Assembly (NCBI GenBank): GCA_030789695.1
Contig: CM061142.1
Coordinates: forward strand, 353,437,486-353,501,485
Reading direction: 5' to 3'
Source of the DNA: Scilla litardierei
Taxonomy: Eukaryota; Streptophyta; Magnoliopsida; Asparagales; Asparagaceae
DNA length: 64,000 nt
Part shown: positions 21,255 to 31,224 of the stretch, in pieces
Layout: every line of letters starts with the position of its first letter
Position numbering within the stretch: position 1 is the first letter of the stretch
Translations under genes and position numbers: made by a program
Notes under the pieces: generated by a model
What the model was told of the DNA's origin: nothing
Database searches by the model: none
Seen by the model: only the letters and a program-made list of their open reading frames with translations

Positions 21255-23504
21255 TTAATGCGGGATGTTTGGTGCATATGAGATGCACCCATCAAACTTT
21301 CCGGGGAGAACGCTTGGATTCGGAAGTTGCGGCGGCGTGTTCTCCCTCGGTGGTCTCCCGTCTCGAATAGTGTTGGGGGGAGGCTCCCCCAAGCTAGCGT
21401 TTTCTCCGGTCATCCGCTTAACCGGTGACGCCGATTTCTGTATCGGCAGAGCTTTCTTCAGAGACTTTAATTTCGAGAGCTTGCAGTGCTCTCGAATCCT
21501 TGCGACATCAGCGTCGCCTTCATCATTTTCAGCGGAGAGGTCGGGGGAATCATCTGTCTTCTCATTTCGGCCTAAATCCGGGCCTTCGTCGAAATCCTCA
21601 TCGAATAGAGCGCCAATCGAGTGGGGGATCGCCTCCTCAATTACCGCATCAAGGAGGTCCATGTAGTCAAGCTCCTCGTGGTAAGGCATGTGTTTCATAG
21701 CCTTAGGAATGTGAAGCTCCACCTCGATGTTGCCGACGTTCAAAGTTAGTGTGCTTTCCCGCACGTCGACAATGACACCGGCGGTGGCGAGGAACGGGCG
21801 TCCAAGTATCAATGACGTATCTCCCTCCTCCTTAACGTCCATGATCACGAAGTCACATGGCAAGCATATGCCCCCCGGGACTTGTAGCGGGATGTCCTCG
21901 GCGATTCCTACCGGCCTCGTTATCCGCCCGTCGGCCAATTGTATCCGCATGTCGGTAGGTTTCAACTTCGTCCCGGTGTTTAGCCTTAAGAACATGGAGA
22001 GAGGCATGAGGCTCACACTAGCCCCTAAATCTACCAACGCCTTTTGTAGAGGGACACCGCCCAAGGTGCAAGGAATTCGAAAACTCCCCGGATCTTTGAA
22101 TTTGGCCGGCTCCTTCTCTCTCTTGGTGAACCAAGAGCCCTCCTCGGCTAGCATGATCTTTTCCTTCCTCTTCCCTCTCGAAATCAAATCCTTTAGAAAT
22201 TTAGCATATGTGGGGATTTCCACGATGGCGTCAAGGAAGGGAATGTTGAGGCTAACTCCTCTCAGATACTCGAGAAACTTTGCTAGCCTTTTCTCCATTT
22301 TCGCTCTAGCAAGCCTTTGGGGGAATGGGACCGGTGGCATGAAGCGCCTCTCCTCAATCAATTGCTCCGCTCTAGATTTCTCCTTCTCTTGCGGCTCTTT
22401 CTCCTTCTCAACTTCAACTACCGGCTCAATTGGCTCCAAACTTTCCTCCACGGGCTCCTTGGTAGGAATCATGGCGGGGGTGGTGCCCTTCCCGCCTCTA
22501 GTAGTGACGGCAACTACGGCATTGATGTGGCCAGTGTTGCCCCGTGGGTTTTGCTCGGGTTGCGTCGGCAATTGTTGAGTATTCCGATTGAGAAACGCCA
22601 ATTGCTCTGAGATTTGAGCGACAACGGTTGTAAGGGAGTCTTGGCCCGCCTTCAAGGTAGCATTGACCTTCTTTTGCTCGACCATAAACGCCTCCACTCT
22701 AGCTTCGAAGTCAGATTGTTGTTGAGCTTGTGGAGGGTTTTGATTTTGATTTCTCCACCCTTGGTTGTATCCGGGCGGCCTATAAGGTGGAACTTGTTTC
22801 TTCGGTTGGAAATTTTGTTGTGGAGGCTCCCTCAGCCGATAGTGTTGTTGTTGGGGTGGGGGTGGTGGTCGAGCTTGTTGAGGTGGTTGTTGTGGCGGGT
22901 TCAAAGCTCCTTCATTATTGGCGTAAGAGAATCCGGGATGATTTCTTGTGGCCGGATTGGCCCAATACCCTTGGTTCCCCGCGACGTATTGTACTTGCTC
23001 CAAGGATCCTTCTCCTTGCCCTACTCCCGAATACATGACTTGAGATTGGTCTTGCCAATCACACATTTGGTTCGTTGGTGCGGAGGTGGAAGGGGTTCCT
23101 TGGGGCTCCGTGATAAACTTCTCCAGTCTCTCCACTACCTTGTGGAGAGAATCAAACTTGCTTGTAAGCTCCGCTACGGCCTTCGCCTCATAGATACTTG
23201 TTGGCTTCAAGGAGGACGTAGAGTGTCCTCGCTCATCGCCCCATTGTTGATTGTTTGAGGCCATCTCCTCAATTAGGGCCGTAGCTTCTTCGGGAGTCTT
23301 TGATAAGATAGCACCATTCACCGCGGCATCAATAATTTCTTTGGTCCCCGGTTGGAGACCATTGTAGAAGCTATGGACTAGCTCCCAATCTTCAATGCTA
23401 TGGTGCGGACATTGATGCTGCAGATCTTTAAAACGCTCCCAAGCCTCATAGAGCGTCTCTTGGGGTCCTTGCTTGAAGGACATAAGAGCGCTCCAGATCT
23501 TCAC
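21255..23504 (-). CDS. gag-pro: Athila-like gag-protease polyprotein, 749 aa
   Basis: The frame is intact. Residues 1-90 match the plant gypsy gag domain (FKQGPQETLYEAWERFKDL, GLQPGTKEIIDAA). In-frame gag-like codons (FIDKFYPPSKT) precede the first ATG back to a stop near 23557, so the gag N-terminus is truncated and fused close to the primer binding site. The middle is Pro/Gln-rich. The usual Athila zinc knuckle has degenerated, leaving MCDWQDQ and no CCHC. The retropepsin-like domain has its motif DLGAS at about D492, with LILGRPFLATAGVIVDV downstream. The protein ends soon after the protease without RT. It would form particles and process itself, needing RT and integrase in trans. An AGCTTGGGGGA word lies inside the ORF at 21384-21395. 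Confidence 0.85.
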   Translation of the reverse strand: MKIWSALMSFKQGPQETLYEAWERFKDLQHQCPHHSIEDWELVHSFYNGLQPGTKEIIDAAVNGAILSKTPEEATALIEEMASNNQQWGDERGHSTSSLKPTSIYEAKAVAELTSKFDSLHKVVERLEKFITEPQGTPSTSAPTNQMCDWQDQSQVMYSGVGQGEGSLEQVQYVAGNQGYWANPATRNHPGFSYANNEGALNPPQQPPQQARPPPPPQQQHYRLREPPQQNFQPKKQVPPYRPPGYNQGWRNQNQNPPQAQQQSDFEARVEAFMVEQKKVNATLKAGQDSLTTVVAQISEQLAFLNRNTQQLPTQPEQNPRGNTGHINAVVAVTTRGGKGTTPAMIPTKEPVEESLEPIEPVVEVEKEKEPQEKEKSRAEQLIEERRFMPPVPFPQRLARAKMEKRLAKFLEYLRGVSLNIPFLDAIVEIPTYAKFLKDLISRGKRKEKIMLAEEGSWFTKREKEPAKFKDPGSFRIPCTLGGVPLQKALVDLGASVSLMPLSMFLRLNTGTKLKPTDMRIQLADGRITRPVGIAEDIPLQVPGGICLPCDFVIMDVKEEGDTSLILGRPFLATAGVIVDVRESTLTLNVGNIEVELHIPKAMKHMPYHEELDYMDLLDAVIEEAIPHSIGALFDEDFDEGPDLGRNEKTDDSPDLSAENDEGDADVARIREHCKLSKLKSLKKALPIQKSASPVKRMTGENASLGEPPPNTIRDGRPPRENTPPQLPNPSVLPGKFDGCISYAPNIPH

Positions 23505-23578
23505 CGTCTTGGAGGGCGGATAGAACTTGTCAATGAAAGAAAGAAATAGCTAGGGTGGTAAGATCAAACGCAATCGCC

Positions 23579-23596
23579 TCCCCGGCAACGGCGCCA
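23579..23596 (-). other. Primer binding site, tRNA-Asp type
   Basis: TCCCCGGCAACGGCGCCA on the plus strand is identical to the 3' end of plant tRNA-Asp with CCA, as I recall it. The minus strand is thus an 18-nt binding site, six bases inside the LTR end at 23603. This is usual for Athila/Tat elements. Confidence 0.85.
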
Positions 23597-23959
23597 AAAA
23601 CTTGATCGCTCCGAAATGTAACCCAAAGAACGGTTGTAGTTTTACCGCAAGCACACGGTATAGCGGCGAGCGGGTTATCGAACATAGGGAGGACGAATGA
23701 AAGCGCTTGCTCCAATCAACCTGGCTATTAAGAAGAGAGAAATTTGCCTTTGGCGATCCTGTCACAATCGTCAGACAAAATACGGAAATATCAAATCAAA
23801 TAAAGAACGTCTAGGGAATGGGGAATCCCCGCTACTCACTGTATCCCGTCAGTGTGGTTCATTGGTATCAAAGTTGCTAGGATAAAATTTGGATGAACTA
23901 GTTGCAACTGAATGTAGAACCTAGCTCACGCTCTCTCGCTGTTGCCGGTCTATAGCTAT

Positions 23960-24119
23960 CCTAGGTTCGGGTCCAATCTCTTGCAAACCCTAGCCTAGGG
24001 AAGCTAGCATTAGGATCAGCATCATCGTTCAATCGCGCCCCGAGCCCACTCTCATGCAAACTCGGGCCGCGACCTAGGTTGGGATAGTTCCTACCCGTCC
24101 AATCTCTTGCAAACGGGTA
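23960..24119 (-). repeat. Three constant-loop hairpins in the 5' LTR
   Basis: Arms: 23960-23972/23987-23999; 24034-24044/24061-24071 (11 nt, one mismatch); 24092-24098/24113-24119 (7 nt, perfect). Loops are CCAATCTCTTGCAA in units 1 and 3 and CCCACTCTCATGCAAA in unit 2. Confidence 0.85.
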
Positions 24120-24507
24120 TTGGCTCGGAATTGCAACCGGAAACCCTCTTGCAAACCGATACTACGGAAATTCGATTCCAACCCAATTCGGATTTCTAGG
24201 GTTTCCTATCGAATTGGGCTTGTAAGGTTCATCCCCACGCCCCAAGACGTGGAGACTACTCATAATTCATGGCACAAACACATAGATAATCAATGAAATT
24301 AATAAGAGAATTCATCACAATATTGAGATATGCAATAAAAATAGAATTTTTAGAGAAGAGAGAGGCAAACCAATGGAGTTCTTCAAAATAATTCAACAAA
24401 AACCAACTTTTTTCTCCTCTCCAATCACAAGAATAAAGCTAAAAGTTAATCTAAAAAGCTGCAAAAATCTAAGAGGAAAGCTCCCTAACCTAGGGTAAAA
24501 ACAGGGG

Positions 24508-24514
24508 TTAAATA
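24508..24514 (-). promoter_or_regulatory. TATA-like box of the 5' LTR
   Basis: TATTTAA on the minus strand, about 90 bp downstream of the palindrome cluster at 24598-24980. Confidence 0.45.
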
Positions 24515-24597
24515 CCCCCCAAAATCGTCCAAAAACTGTGACCAAAATACCCCTGCGCAGCCTGAAATCCGTAATTTTCGCTACAGGCAGCGCGTCG

Positions 24598-24980
24598 CAC
24601 TCGGCCGAGTGACAAAAGTCGCTCGGCCGAGTGAGAAACCCTGTAAATTTCCAGTAAGTCGGGGCCTTCAGGGGTCTTCACTTCGGGAGTCGCTCGGCCG
24701 AGTGAGTTGTCGTCACTCGGCCGATGGCTTCTTGGTACTCGGGCGGTCGACAATTGCCACTCGGCTGAGTGGGTCTTCTGAAGCTCAGGCAGACGAAAAA
24801 CAGTAAGTTGGCGATTTTTGACATGCGTCGTCTGGGTGCCACTTGGGCGGACGGGATCTCGTCACTCGGCCGATATGGCTTCTGTCGCTCGGCCGAGTGC
24901 ACGTATGGAGCGTATCCGATCTGGTCGGCCGAGCGGTGTCTCGCTGGTCGGCCGAGCGACTCCTTCACTCGGCCGAGTGG
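24598..24980 (-). repeat. CACTCGGCCGAGTG palindrome cluster, 5' LTR U3
   Basis: Nine CGGCCGA cores, several being full 14-nt palindromes, plus one CGGCTGAG variant. One extra unit near 24600 is absent from the other LTR. Confidence 0.85.
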
Positions 24981-25274
24981 GACACCAAAAATGCCCAAAC
25001 AGCTTGTTTTGGCCTCCTCGTCGCTCCTGCGACGTTCTTTCTTCTTCCGCTCCTCTCCAACAGCAAAATACCCCCCGGGGAGGTCGTCGGTGACCCTCTG
25101 GAGTAAGCGTACCTCGAGATCACTCCAAATCGCTCCAAATCACCTGAAATGCGACAAAAACAACAAATCGTGAAAAGCATCGCAATATCGTCGATATATC
25201 GTGAAAAACATGATTTGGGCGATCTAAATGGCATGCAAACATGCGGGAAAAAGGTGTAAAATAAGGAGTGATCA

Positions 25275-25279
25275 GTACC
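25275..25279. other. Target-site duplication, right copy (GTACC)
   Basis: Exact copy of 14225-14229. Confidence 0.95.
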
Positions 25280-25348
25280 AATATCGTGGATCACTGCACC
25301 GAGATTGACAACATTACAATCTAATTCAGATGTGAGGGGACTTCTCAG

Positions 25349-25717
25349 GATGAGTGCCATTATCATGGATCACCGCGTCTATCAAATTCCCATCACCCCC
25401 GATGATAGCAAACCACACATAACTCTACGACTTATCAATCTCTAGCTACGTTGTAGCGACACAAATATCTTGGATCACATGTCACCATCGTGGATCATCT
25501 CGCTACGGAATATCCTTGATTATTGGGTTTATCCTATGGTGAGTTCATTGACCACCAAAAGTTGTCAATTCGAGGGTTCTAGGGTTGTCAATTAATTGTG
25601 GTCGAATTCCTAGATCCAATTGTGGTCGAATTCCTTCCCTAAGCTATGTTCCAACATTCAAAGAATCCCAAATTCTAGATGGGTTTGGTGCCAATATCTT
25701 GGATCACCACCCCCATC
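25349..25717 (-). repeat. Constant-loop hairpins in Athila-type LTR family 2
   Basis: The loop word AATATC(G/T)TGGATCAC recurs about five times. Flanks pair locally: GTAGCGA 25453-25459 with TCGCTAC 25500-25506 (perfect), GACAC 25458-25462 with ATGTC 25479-25483, and GATGGG..GTG 25678-25690 with CAC..CCCATC 25708-25717. One unit at 25349-25383 is decayed by transitions. The stems differ between units. Confidence 0.6.
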
Positions 25718-25976
25718 AAATATGATGCCCTAGTAACATGATTCAACCTAACCCTAGCAATAGAACTACTCAAGCATAGCAAATAACATATAATCAAGAG
25801 AATTCATTGCTAGTATCAAAGAAACAATAACAAAGAACTGAAATAAGAACAAATAAAATATTCTTAGCTTGATTAAAGAAGAGGGGGCCTAGTGCATGGC
25901 CTAGCCTTTGAAAAAGAGTCTCTACAATAGCTCCCAAGAATAACTAGGTTTTTCCTCTATGACGGCTACAAAGTCT

Positions 25977-25984
25977 CTTATATA
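25977..25984 (-). promoter_or_regulatory. TATA box of Athila-type LTR family 2
   Basis: TATATAAG on the minus strand, about 325 bp downstream of the palindrome cluster. Confidence 0.5.
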
Positions 25985-26309
25985 TGCTATCCAAACCCTG
26001 GCAAACAACCCTCCAAAACCTAACAAAATCAGCATAAAACCCGTTTACAAACTCAGCATAAGTCGTGGGCCCCAGCCAGCTCAGACCGAGTGGAATTTCC
26101 ACACGATCGAGAGGCAGATTCCAACACTACAATGTCATCTTGTAAAAATTTCCCAAATTTCATCAGACATTCGTTTCACACGTTCTTGGTGGCATTGGAA
26201 CTGTCATGAAGTCTAATATCCATGAAAAATATGAGAAAAATACTTTTCGAATTGGAATGAGAGTGGATTTCATAATAGTGAGAGGGTATCCTGAAATATG
26301 GGTGATCTT

Positions 26310-26825
26310 CCTCACTCGACCGAGTGCGGTTGCACTCGGTCCGAGTGTGGTTGCACTCGGTCCAAGTGGCCTTCATGCTCATCCAAGCTGCCTTCTTATT
26401 TTTATAGAGCAAAGGGGAACTCGACTGAGTGGGAAAGTCCACTTGGTTGAGCTCAGATCCTTGAGAAGTGCTCAAAAATGTCATTCTGTCGAAATTTCCA
26501 CTCGACCGAGTCACCTGGGCACTCGGTCGAGTGGGCTTCCCACTCATCGAGCTCAGACACATGAAGTTGGCTTGGAGATGTCACTCTACTATATTATTCA
26601 CTCGATCGAGTAGCAATGCTACTCTCTCCGAGTGGCTTTTCTTGATCTTCAGCTGTTAAGTATTGAAGCTCCTTCTTTGGCCAAATCCACTCGGACCGAG
26701 CAGGATTTCCACTTGGACCGAGTGGTATTTTATATCTTCGACCTGTTAGTGTAGCTACTCCTCTCTTTCGTTGTGCCTACTCGAACCGAGTGGGATAAGA
26801 CACTCGGTCGAGTACTCTGGAAATG
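26310..26825 (-). repeat. CACTCGRYCGAGTG palindrome cluster of Athila-type LTR family 2
   Basis: About 13 copies of related palindromes: CACTCGACCGAGTG, CACTCGGTCCGAGTG, CACTCGGTCGAGTG, CACTCGATCGAGT. Arms match those of the complete element, but the centre differs (extra base, or GT/GA/AC instead of GC). Confidence 0.8.
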
Positions 26826-27128
26826 CTGAAATGATGTGAGGCTTCATTCTCTTATTTGCTTCTCTTCTTCTCTTCCTCTTCTTTGGCCTTCTTCTTTAGC
26901 ACATCAAGTATGGCATCATGAGTCTTCTTGGTGCTCCTACATCGTCAATCATCCCATTGACTCCATATTACTCCGAATTCGCTCCAAATCCTTGAAATGA
27001 GACCAAACGCTCTCAAAGTCAAATAGTCCCAAATAGTTGTATAAAATCGTATAAAATGAGTAATTGCAGGGTGAAATGCGTCATGGAAATATGCGACTAG
27101 TCATGCAAAATAGGAGCATATCACTTAC

Positions 27129-27184
27129 TTGGCATCATCAAAATTAAGTTTTGATCTCAATTAGTAAGCTAACTTAGGCTAACA
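27129..27184 (-). repeat. SIRE-like LTR family 2, right terminus
   Basis: TTGGCATCATC to GGCTAACA corresponds to the LTR terminus at 8882-8939. It completes the LTR split at 13787. Confidence 0.75.
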
Positions 27185-27386
27185 GTTTGATCAGATTAAT
27201 AATCAATCGAACGACCAAGATCCAATTCTGCATCAGCTGGTAATTGCACCATCAGATGACCTACCTAGTGGGGTCAGATGTCTGGTGCAATAGGTCGGTC
27301 TACAACCTTGAACTATTAGACGTCTGGTCCAAAGCCATCAGACGTCTGATAAACAGACTTTACAGGGTGCGGAATTCTAGGAAGTT
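27185..27386. other. Short segment between the SIRE-like LTR and the next gypsy LTR
   Basis: No gene. It contains AGACGTCTGG and CAGACGTCTGA words like those in LTR family 1 at 7990-8480, so it may be a fragment of another copy of that LTR. Its last five bases, AAGTT, would be the left target duplication of the following element. Confidence 0.4.
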
Positions 27387-30224
27387 TGTAACCCCCTATT
27401 GTGAATATACGGCATATTACGTAGGTATATTTTTGTGTATTTCTGAAAATTTTCCCACATTTTCTAAAATTAGTTTTATAATACAACTATTTTTAAATGT
27501 CTTACATCATTTAATACATATGATAATGTGTTAAGTATTGAGGGTAATACTTGGTATTTGGTCTTGTATGTGGTATATTTGGTGTATTCCTATTTTTCCA
27601 AAACAAATTCCAAAGTTTCCTAAAACGACACTTCCTCCCATTATGTGTCATAAGCTTAGCACTTCTTAAACATACATATGCCACTTAGCACACACATGTC
27701 ATCATGTTAGCTAATAAGAAAAGATGAGGATTAGCGATGAGATTTAAAAGGAGAAAAAAAGAAAAAGGAAAGAGAAAAAAAGAAAAGGAAAAAGAGAAAC
27801 CAAAATCACAAAAATTATTTTCATCTTCGCCCCTTCCACCCTAAGCCAAACCTAACCCCAGACCAACTCCACCTCTTCCACCACAGGCTGAGCACCACCA
27901 CCACCAGGCTGAGCACAACCCTCACCCCCATGTCATTGTCCACATGACTAATTTTAACGCACGACTTCAACGTTCTTCCTTGATGGTTGGAACTTGAAGG
28001 AGAATAAGATGGAAGAATGAGTTTGGAGAAGAAGAGGGAGGACTTGGAGGAGGGAAAAGCTAAAGCTTGAAGAAGGAGGAGTTCACAAGGTAGCGTTCTA
28101 GCAAACCCTAGCTAGGTACCATTCATAGAATGGTGTAAGAGCCTATGTGATAGTTAAGCTATATGAAAATTTGGAAGCATGTTATAGTTCTTCTTGCAAA
28201 TCAATGTTCAGGATGAAATTGACTGACAAGTTATAGTAATCCATGTTTTTTAATAATCAAGATTTTATTCTTGCTAGCAAATTGAAATCTGAAAGTTAAA
28301 TGTTCTAGTTTTATTTTTGCAAGAATTAATGTACATTCTACATCCATGATCTAGTTAAAAATTATGAAGATTATGTCTTGCTAATGGTAGTAATTTAAGG
28401 GCATTAATGTTCATGCTAAATTATGTTCAAGCTATGCTAAGGGTAATAGCTATGTTCATATGTTCTTAAACTTGTAATCAAATTGTGTTCAAGCTAAATT
28501 TCATGATAATATGTTTACTATGTTCAAGATAAAAAGTTACTGTACAAGTTAAAATAAATATGTTCATGCAAAAATATTTATGCTCATGCTATGTTCATGT
28601 TATCCATGTGTTTATGCACATGTTCTTAAATTAAGACTAGTATGAAATTCCATGCCATTATGCCATTCTATGTTAGTATATTAGTTGTTAGTATGTTAGC
28701 ATGCCATTTTATGCCAATATGCCGTTTTATGTTAATATGTTAGTTTATTTCTAAACCAATGTCCATGCTCATATGCCATGTTTAATGACATGAAGCATGT
28801 GTTTCATGATATGTGATTCTCCATGTGGTTATGTAATGATGATGAATAGCCTAATCATGGCTTGATGTGTTAATTGGCAATGATGGAATCGTGTGATGTT
28901 TTATTATGAAAATGAATGCGATGGTCGTTAAATCACGATATCGGCGAAATTTTAAAGGAAACGAAATGTTATGAAATGCGGTAAATGAGACCGCAAAAAT
29001 GGATGGAATGATAAGTTTGTCTCATGTTGAGAGTGATAATTGGAGTGTAATCACAACCTGGAAGACTCGGTTTACCCTGAGGTAGGTGAGATGCCAGACA
29101 TTGGGTTTGGGGGAAACAAAGTGTAAAATATATGTCTAAGGACTGGACTAGATATATTCTCACTCGCGCTCCCGACAGCCAGCAGGGGGAGTTGGGCAGA
29201 GTTCGAGAGGCCCTTAGTGTACTCGTGATGCACCATGAGGTAATTAAAATAACACACATTCTCACTTCCGACAGGGGGAGTTACGAGAGGCCCCGTTTGT
29301 TACAGAGCTCGTGTTTCTGTCGAGGTACCACTTTTCCACCCACCCTTGGTGATGTCTAGTGCCTTAGGTTATACATTTTACTCCGGTTTCCAAATATAAT
29401 AATAATTGAAATTCTCTAAATTATCATCTGTAATACTGCAATTATTGTTTGTCTGCATTTCTTATCATATTTGGCAGTATTTCATGTTATGCTCAGTACC
29501 ATGCATTTATTATTATTATTCCAGCAATGATTTCTTTCATGCTTGTAACATGCCTGTGAATGTGTGATTTTAAATTATGCAATTAAATTTATTGTCCTCA
29601 ATATCATGTGTAGCTTGACCTTAGTTAGGTAGAACCATTTTAATACTGGCATATCTACCTAGGTTTATTAGATCCCTACTAGGCATGCATTGATGTCTCC
29701 CTCCCCCTTTCAACCCATGGTTAGAGTCTGAGATGGCACTGTAGGATCCCATCCACGAGATTATCCTACGTTTTGAGCTAGGGGTGGAGCCCTCGAAGGG
29801 CATTTTCGTGGAGATGAATTCACATGGGTAGTTTCGGGAGTAAGTTGTACTCGGTGTGTGGACAATGTTCTTTTTGTGGGTTTGGGGAATTCCTTTTTCT
29901 TGTTATCCCCATTTTGTACTTGTACAGATGATGAATGTTATTTGTATCTATAACTTAATGTATATAGACATGTTGTAATCTTTGCATTGTATCTGTGGAT
30001 ATCGGTGTTGGAGCATTTATATTTTCTTTTGTTTATACTATTCTAGCAATCGCAGTGGACTGTGTGAAAATTTGTAAGTAATCACGATTTACGCTTAGTT
30101 GTGTTTAGGTTCAAGAGGTCAAAGCCTTGAGTCTAAATACTGCAGCGGCCTTGTCCTTCTGCATTCTTTATGAATACCAGGGAATATATGTATTTATGCA
30201 TATTTCGGAGAACGGGGCGTGCCA
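27387..30224 (+). repeat. 5' LTR of Tekay/Del-like element 2 (about 2838 bp)
   Basis: It starts TGTAACCCCC and ends GGGGCGTGCCA, matching the ends and length of the Tekay LTR at 4206-6995. A leader with the family-specific GTGGCCCAAGCAGGT follows. A purine-rich run near 27720-27810 and repeated GGGGGAGTT words with GAGAGGCCC (29180-29310) are the main internal features. No coding sequence is recognised. Confidence 0.75.
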
Positions 30225-31224
30225 TGGTTTTTGAGGTGGCCCAAGCAGGTCTACTCACACCACGATATGCATACGAATGGTACAGAATGATGCTCTGACA
30301 TTAAGATTCCTTATTTTGTATTAATCCCTATTGTTCTGTTCTCTTTTGGAGAATGAATACTGGGAACATGACATCTTCTTCCGAGGTGGCTCACCGCGAG
30401 CCTTCTCTATTGGAGTAGATTTTAATGGGAGTTCAGGCAAGTTTGATTGAACAGGCAGAGATGTTAGCTAAGGCTCAGACTTAGAAGACTGCTATCTTCA
30501 AGCTGTTCAGGGAGATGCATCTATAGTTCTTCTCAGGTAAAGATAGTCCCTTAGATGTTGAGGAGTGGCTGAGATACACCGAGGATGATCTGCTCGCAGT
30601 TGGGTATCCACATGACGACTGTGTGGATGATGCACGGAGAAAGTTGACCCATCAGGCTCAAGATTGGTAGGATGGAGAAGAGAGACATTTGTCCTAGCCT
30701 GCCTCATTGGATAAGTTCAAGGAGCGCTTTGAGTTTAAGTTCCTCCCAGAGACTGTGACGGATGAGTTGAGGTAGGATTTTGAGCAGTTGGCCCAGGATC
30801 GTCTGAGTATCGATGCTTAGATGCTGAGTTCTCCCTATTGAGCAAGTTTACTATAGAGTTAGTGACATCTGATGCCACTCGAGTTCGTCGTTTCCACAGG
30901 GGCCTGGATCCAGAATATAGAGGAGCCATGTCCACATTTGATTTGCCCATTCATGAGGTGGTACTGAAGGCAGAAAGGATGCATGAGACATATCTGAGGG
31001 GTGTGGGGAAGACTCCAATGGTTGTTGATAGACGTCCAGTGGGACAACTGAAGAAGTTTCCCAGACCTGTGCAGACTGTTCAGTTTAGGAGATCGGGATC
31101 CCCACCGTCTTCTCAGAGACCAATGCCTTGTCATCATTGTGGCAAGCTTGGACATGCGAAGAAGGACTATAGAAATTTACTCTGGAGATGCTTTACATGT
31201 GGAGAGTTGGGGAATATCAGCACA
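30225..31224 (+). pseudogene. gag: Tekay/Del-like gag, cut by a copia insertion
   Basis: After the leader, an ATG near 30355 opens a chromovirus gag. Blocks resembling DPLDVEEWLRYTEDDLLAVG, KLTHQAQDW, FKERFEFKFLP and RVRRFHRGLDPEYRGAM are visible in one frame with small shifts. Zinc-knuckle sequence PCHHCGKLGHAKKDY (last Cys lost) and a second CFTCGELGN lie at 31125-31215. At least six stops are present, mostly TAG where the family would have CAG. The reading ends at the copia LTR at 31225; the rest of the element lies beyond the window. Confidence 0.8.

Larger units (their letters stand above)
14230..25274 (-). mobile_element. Complete non-autonomous Athila-like gypsy element (11,045 bp)
   Basis: Two LTRs (14230-15986 and 23603-25274) start TGATCG and end GTGATCA and are flanked by the perfect duplication GTACC. 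In minus-strand order it has a tRNA-Asp primer binding site, a gag-protease ORF, a palindrome-rich spacer, the Athila-type second ORF, a ~1.9 kb 3' untranslated region and a polypurine tract. Reverse transcriptase, RNase H and integrase are absent, so it would depend on a related element. The LTRs are very similar in shared positions but differ by several indels of about 20-140 bp. Confidence 0.92.
23603..25274 (-). repeat. 5' LTR of the Athila-like element (1672 bp)
   Basis: On the minus strand it begins at 25274 (TGATCACTCC). It keeps hairpins 1-3 (23960-24119). It has lost the left arm and part of the loop of hairpin 4 and, through a deletion of about 140 bp between GAATTGGG repeats, all of hairpin 5. 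It has a TATTTAA box at 24508-24514 and about nine palindromes at 24598-24980. Confidence 0.92.
25280..27123 (-). repeat. Athila-type solo LTR (family 2), right part
   Basis: This continues the LTR interrupted at 14229 and ends ATAGGAGCATATCA, comparable to ATAAGGAGTGATCA of the complete element. The total without the insertion is about 2.29 kb. It contains repeated AATATCNTGGATCAC words with self-complementary flanks (25280-25717), a TATA box (TATATAAG, minus strand, 25977-25984) and a palindrome cluster (26310-26825). No coding sequence is seen. Confidence 0.75.

Noticed and set aside
22614..23258. Plus-strand 214-aa frame opposite gag-protease
   Set aside because: Antisense shadow of the 749-aa frame, no family resemblance.
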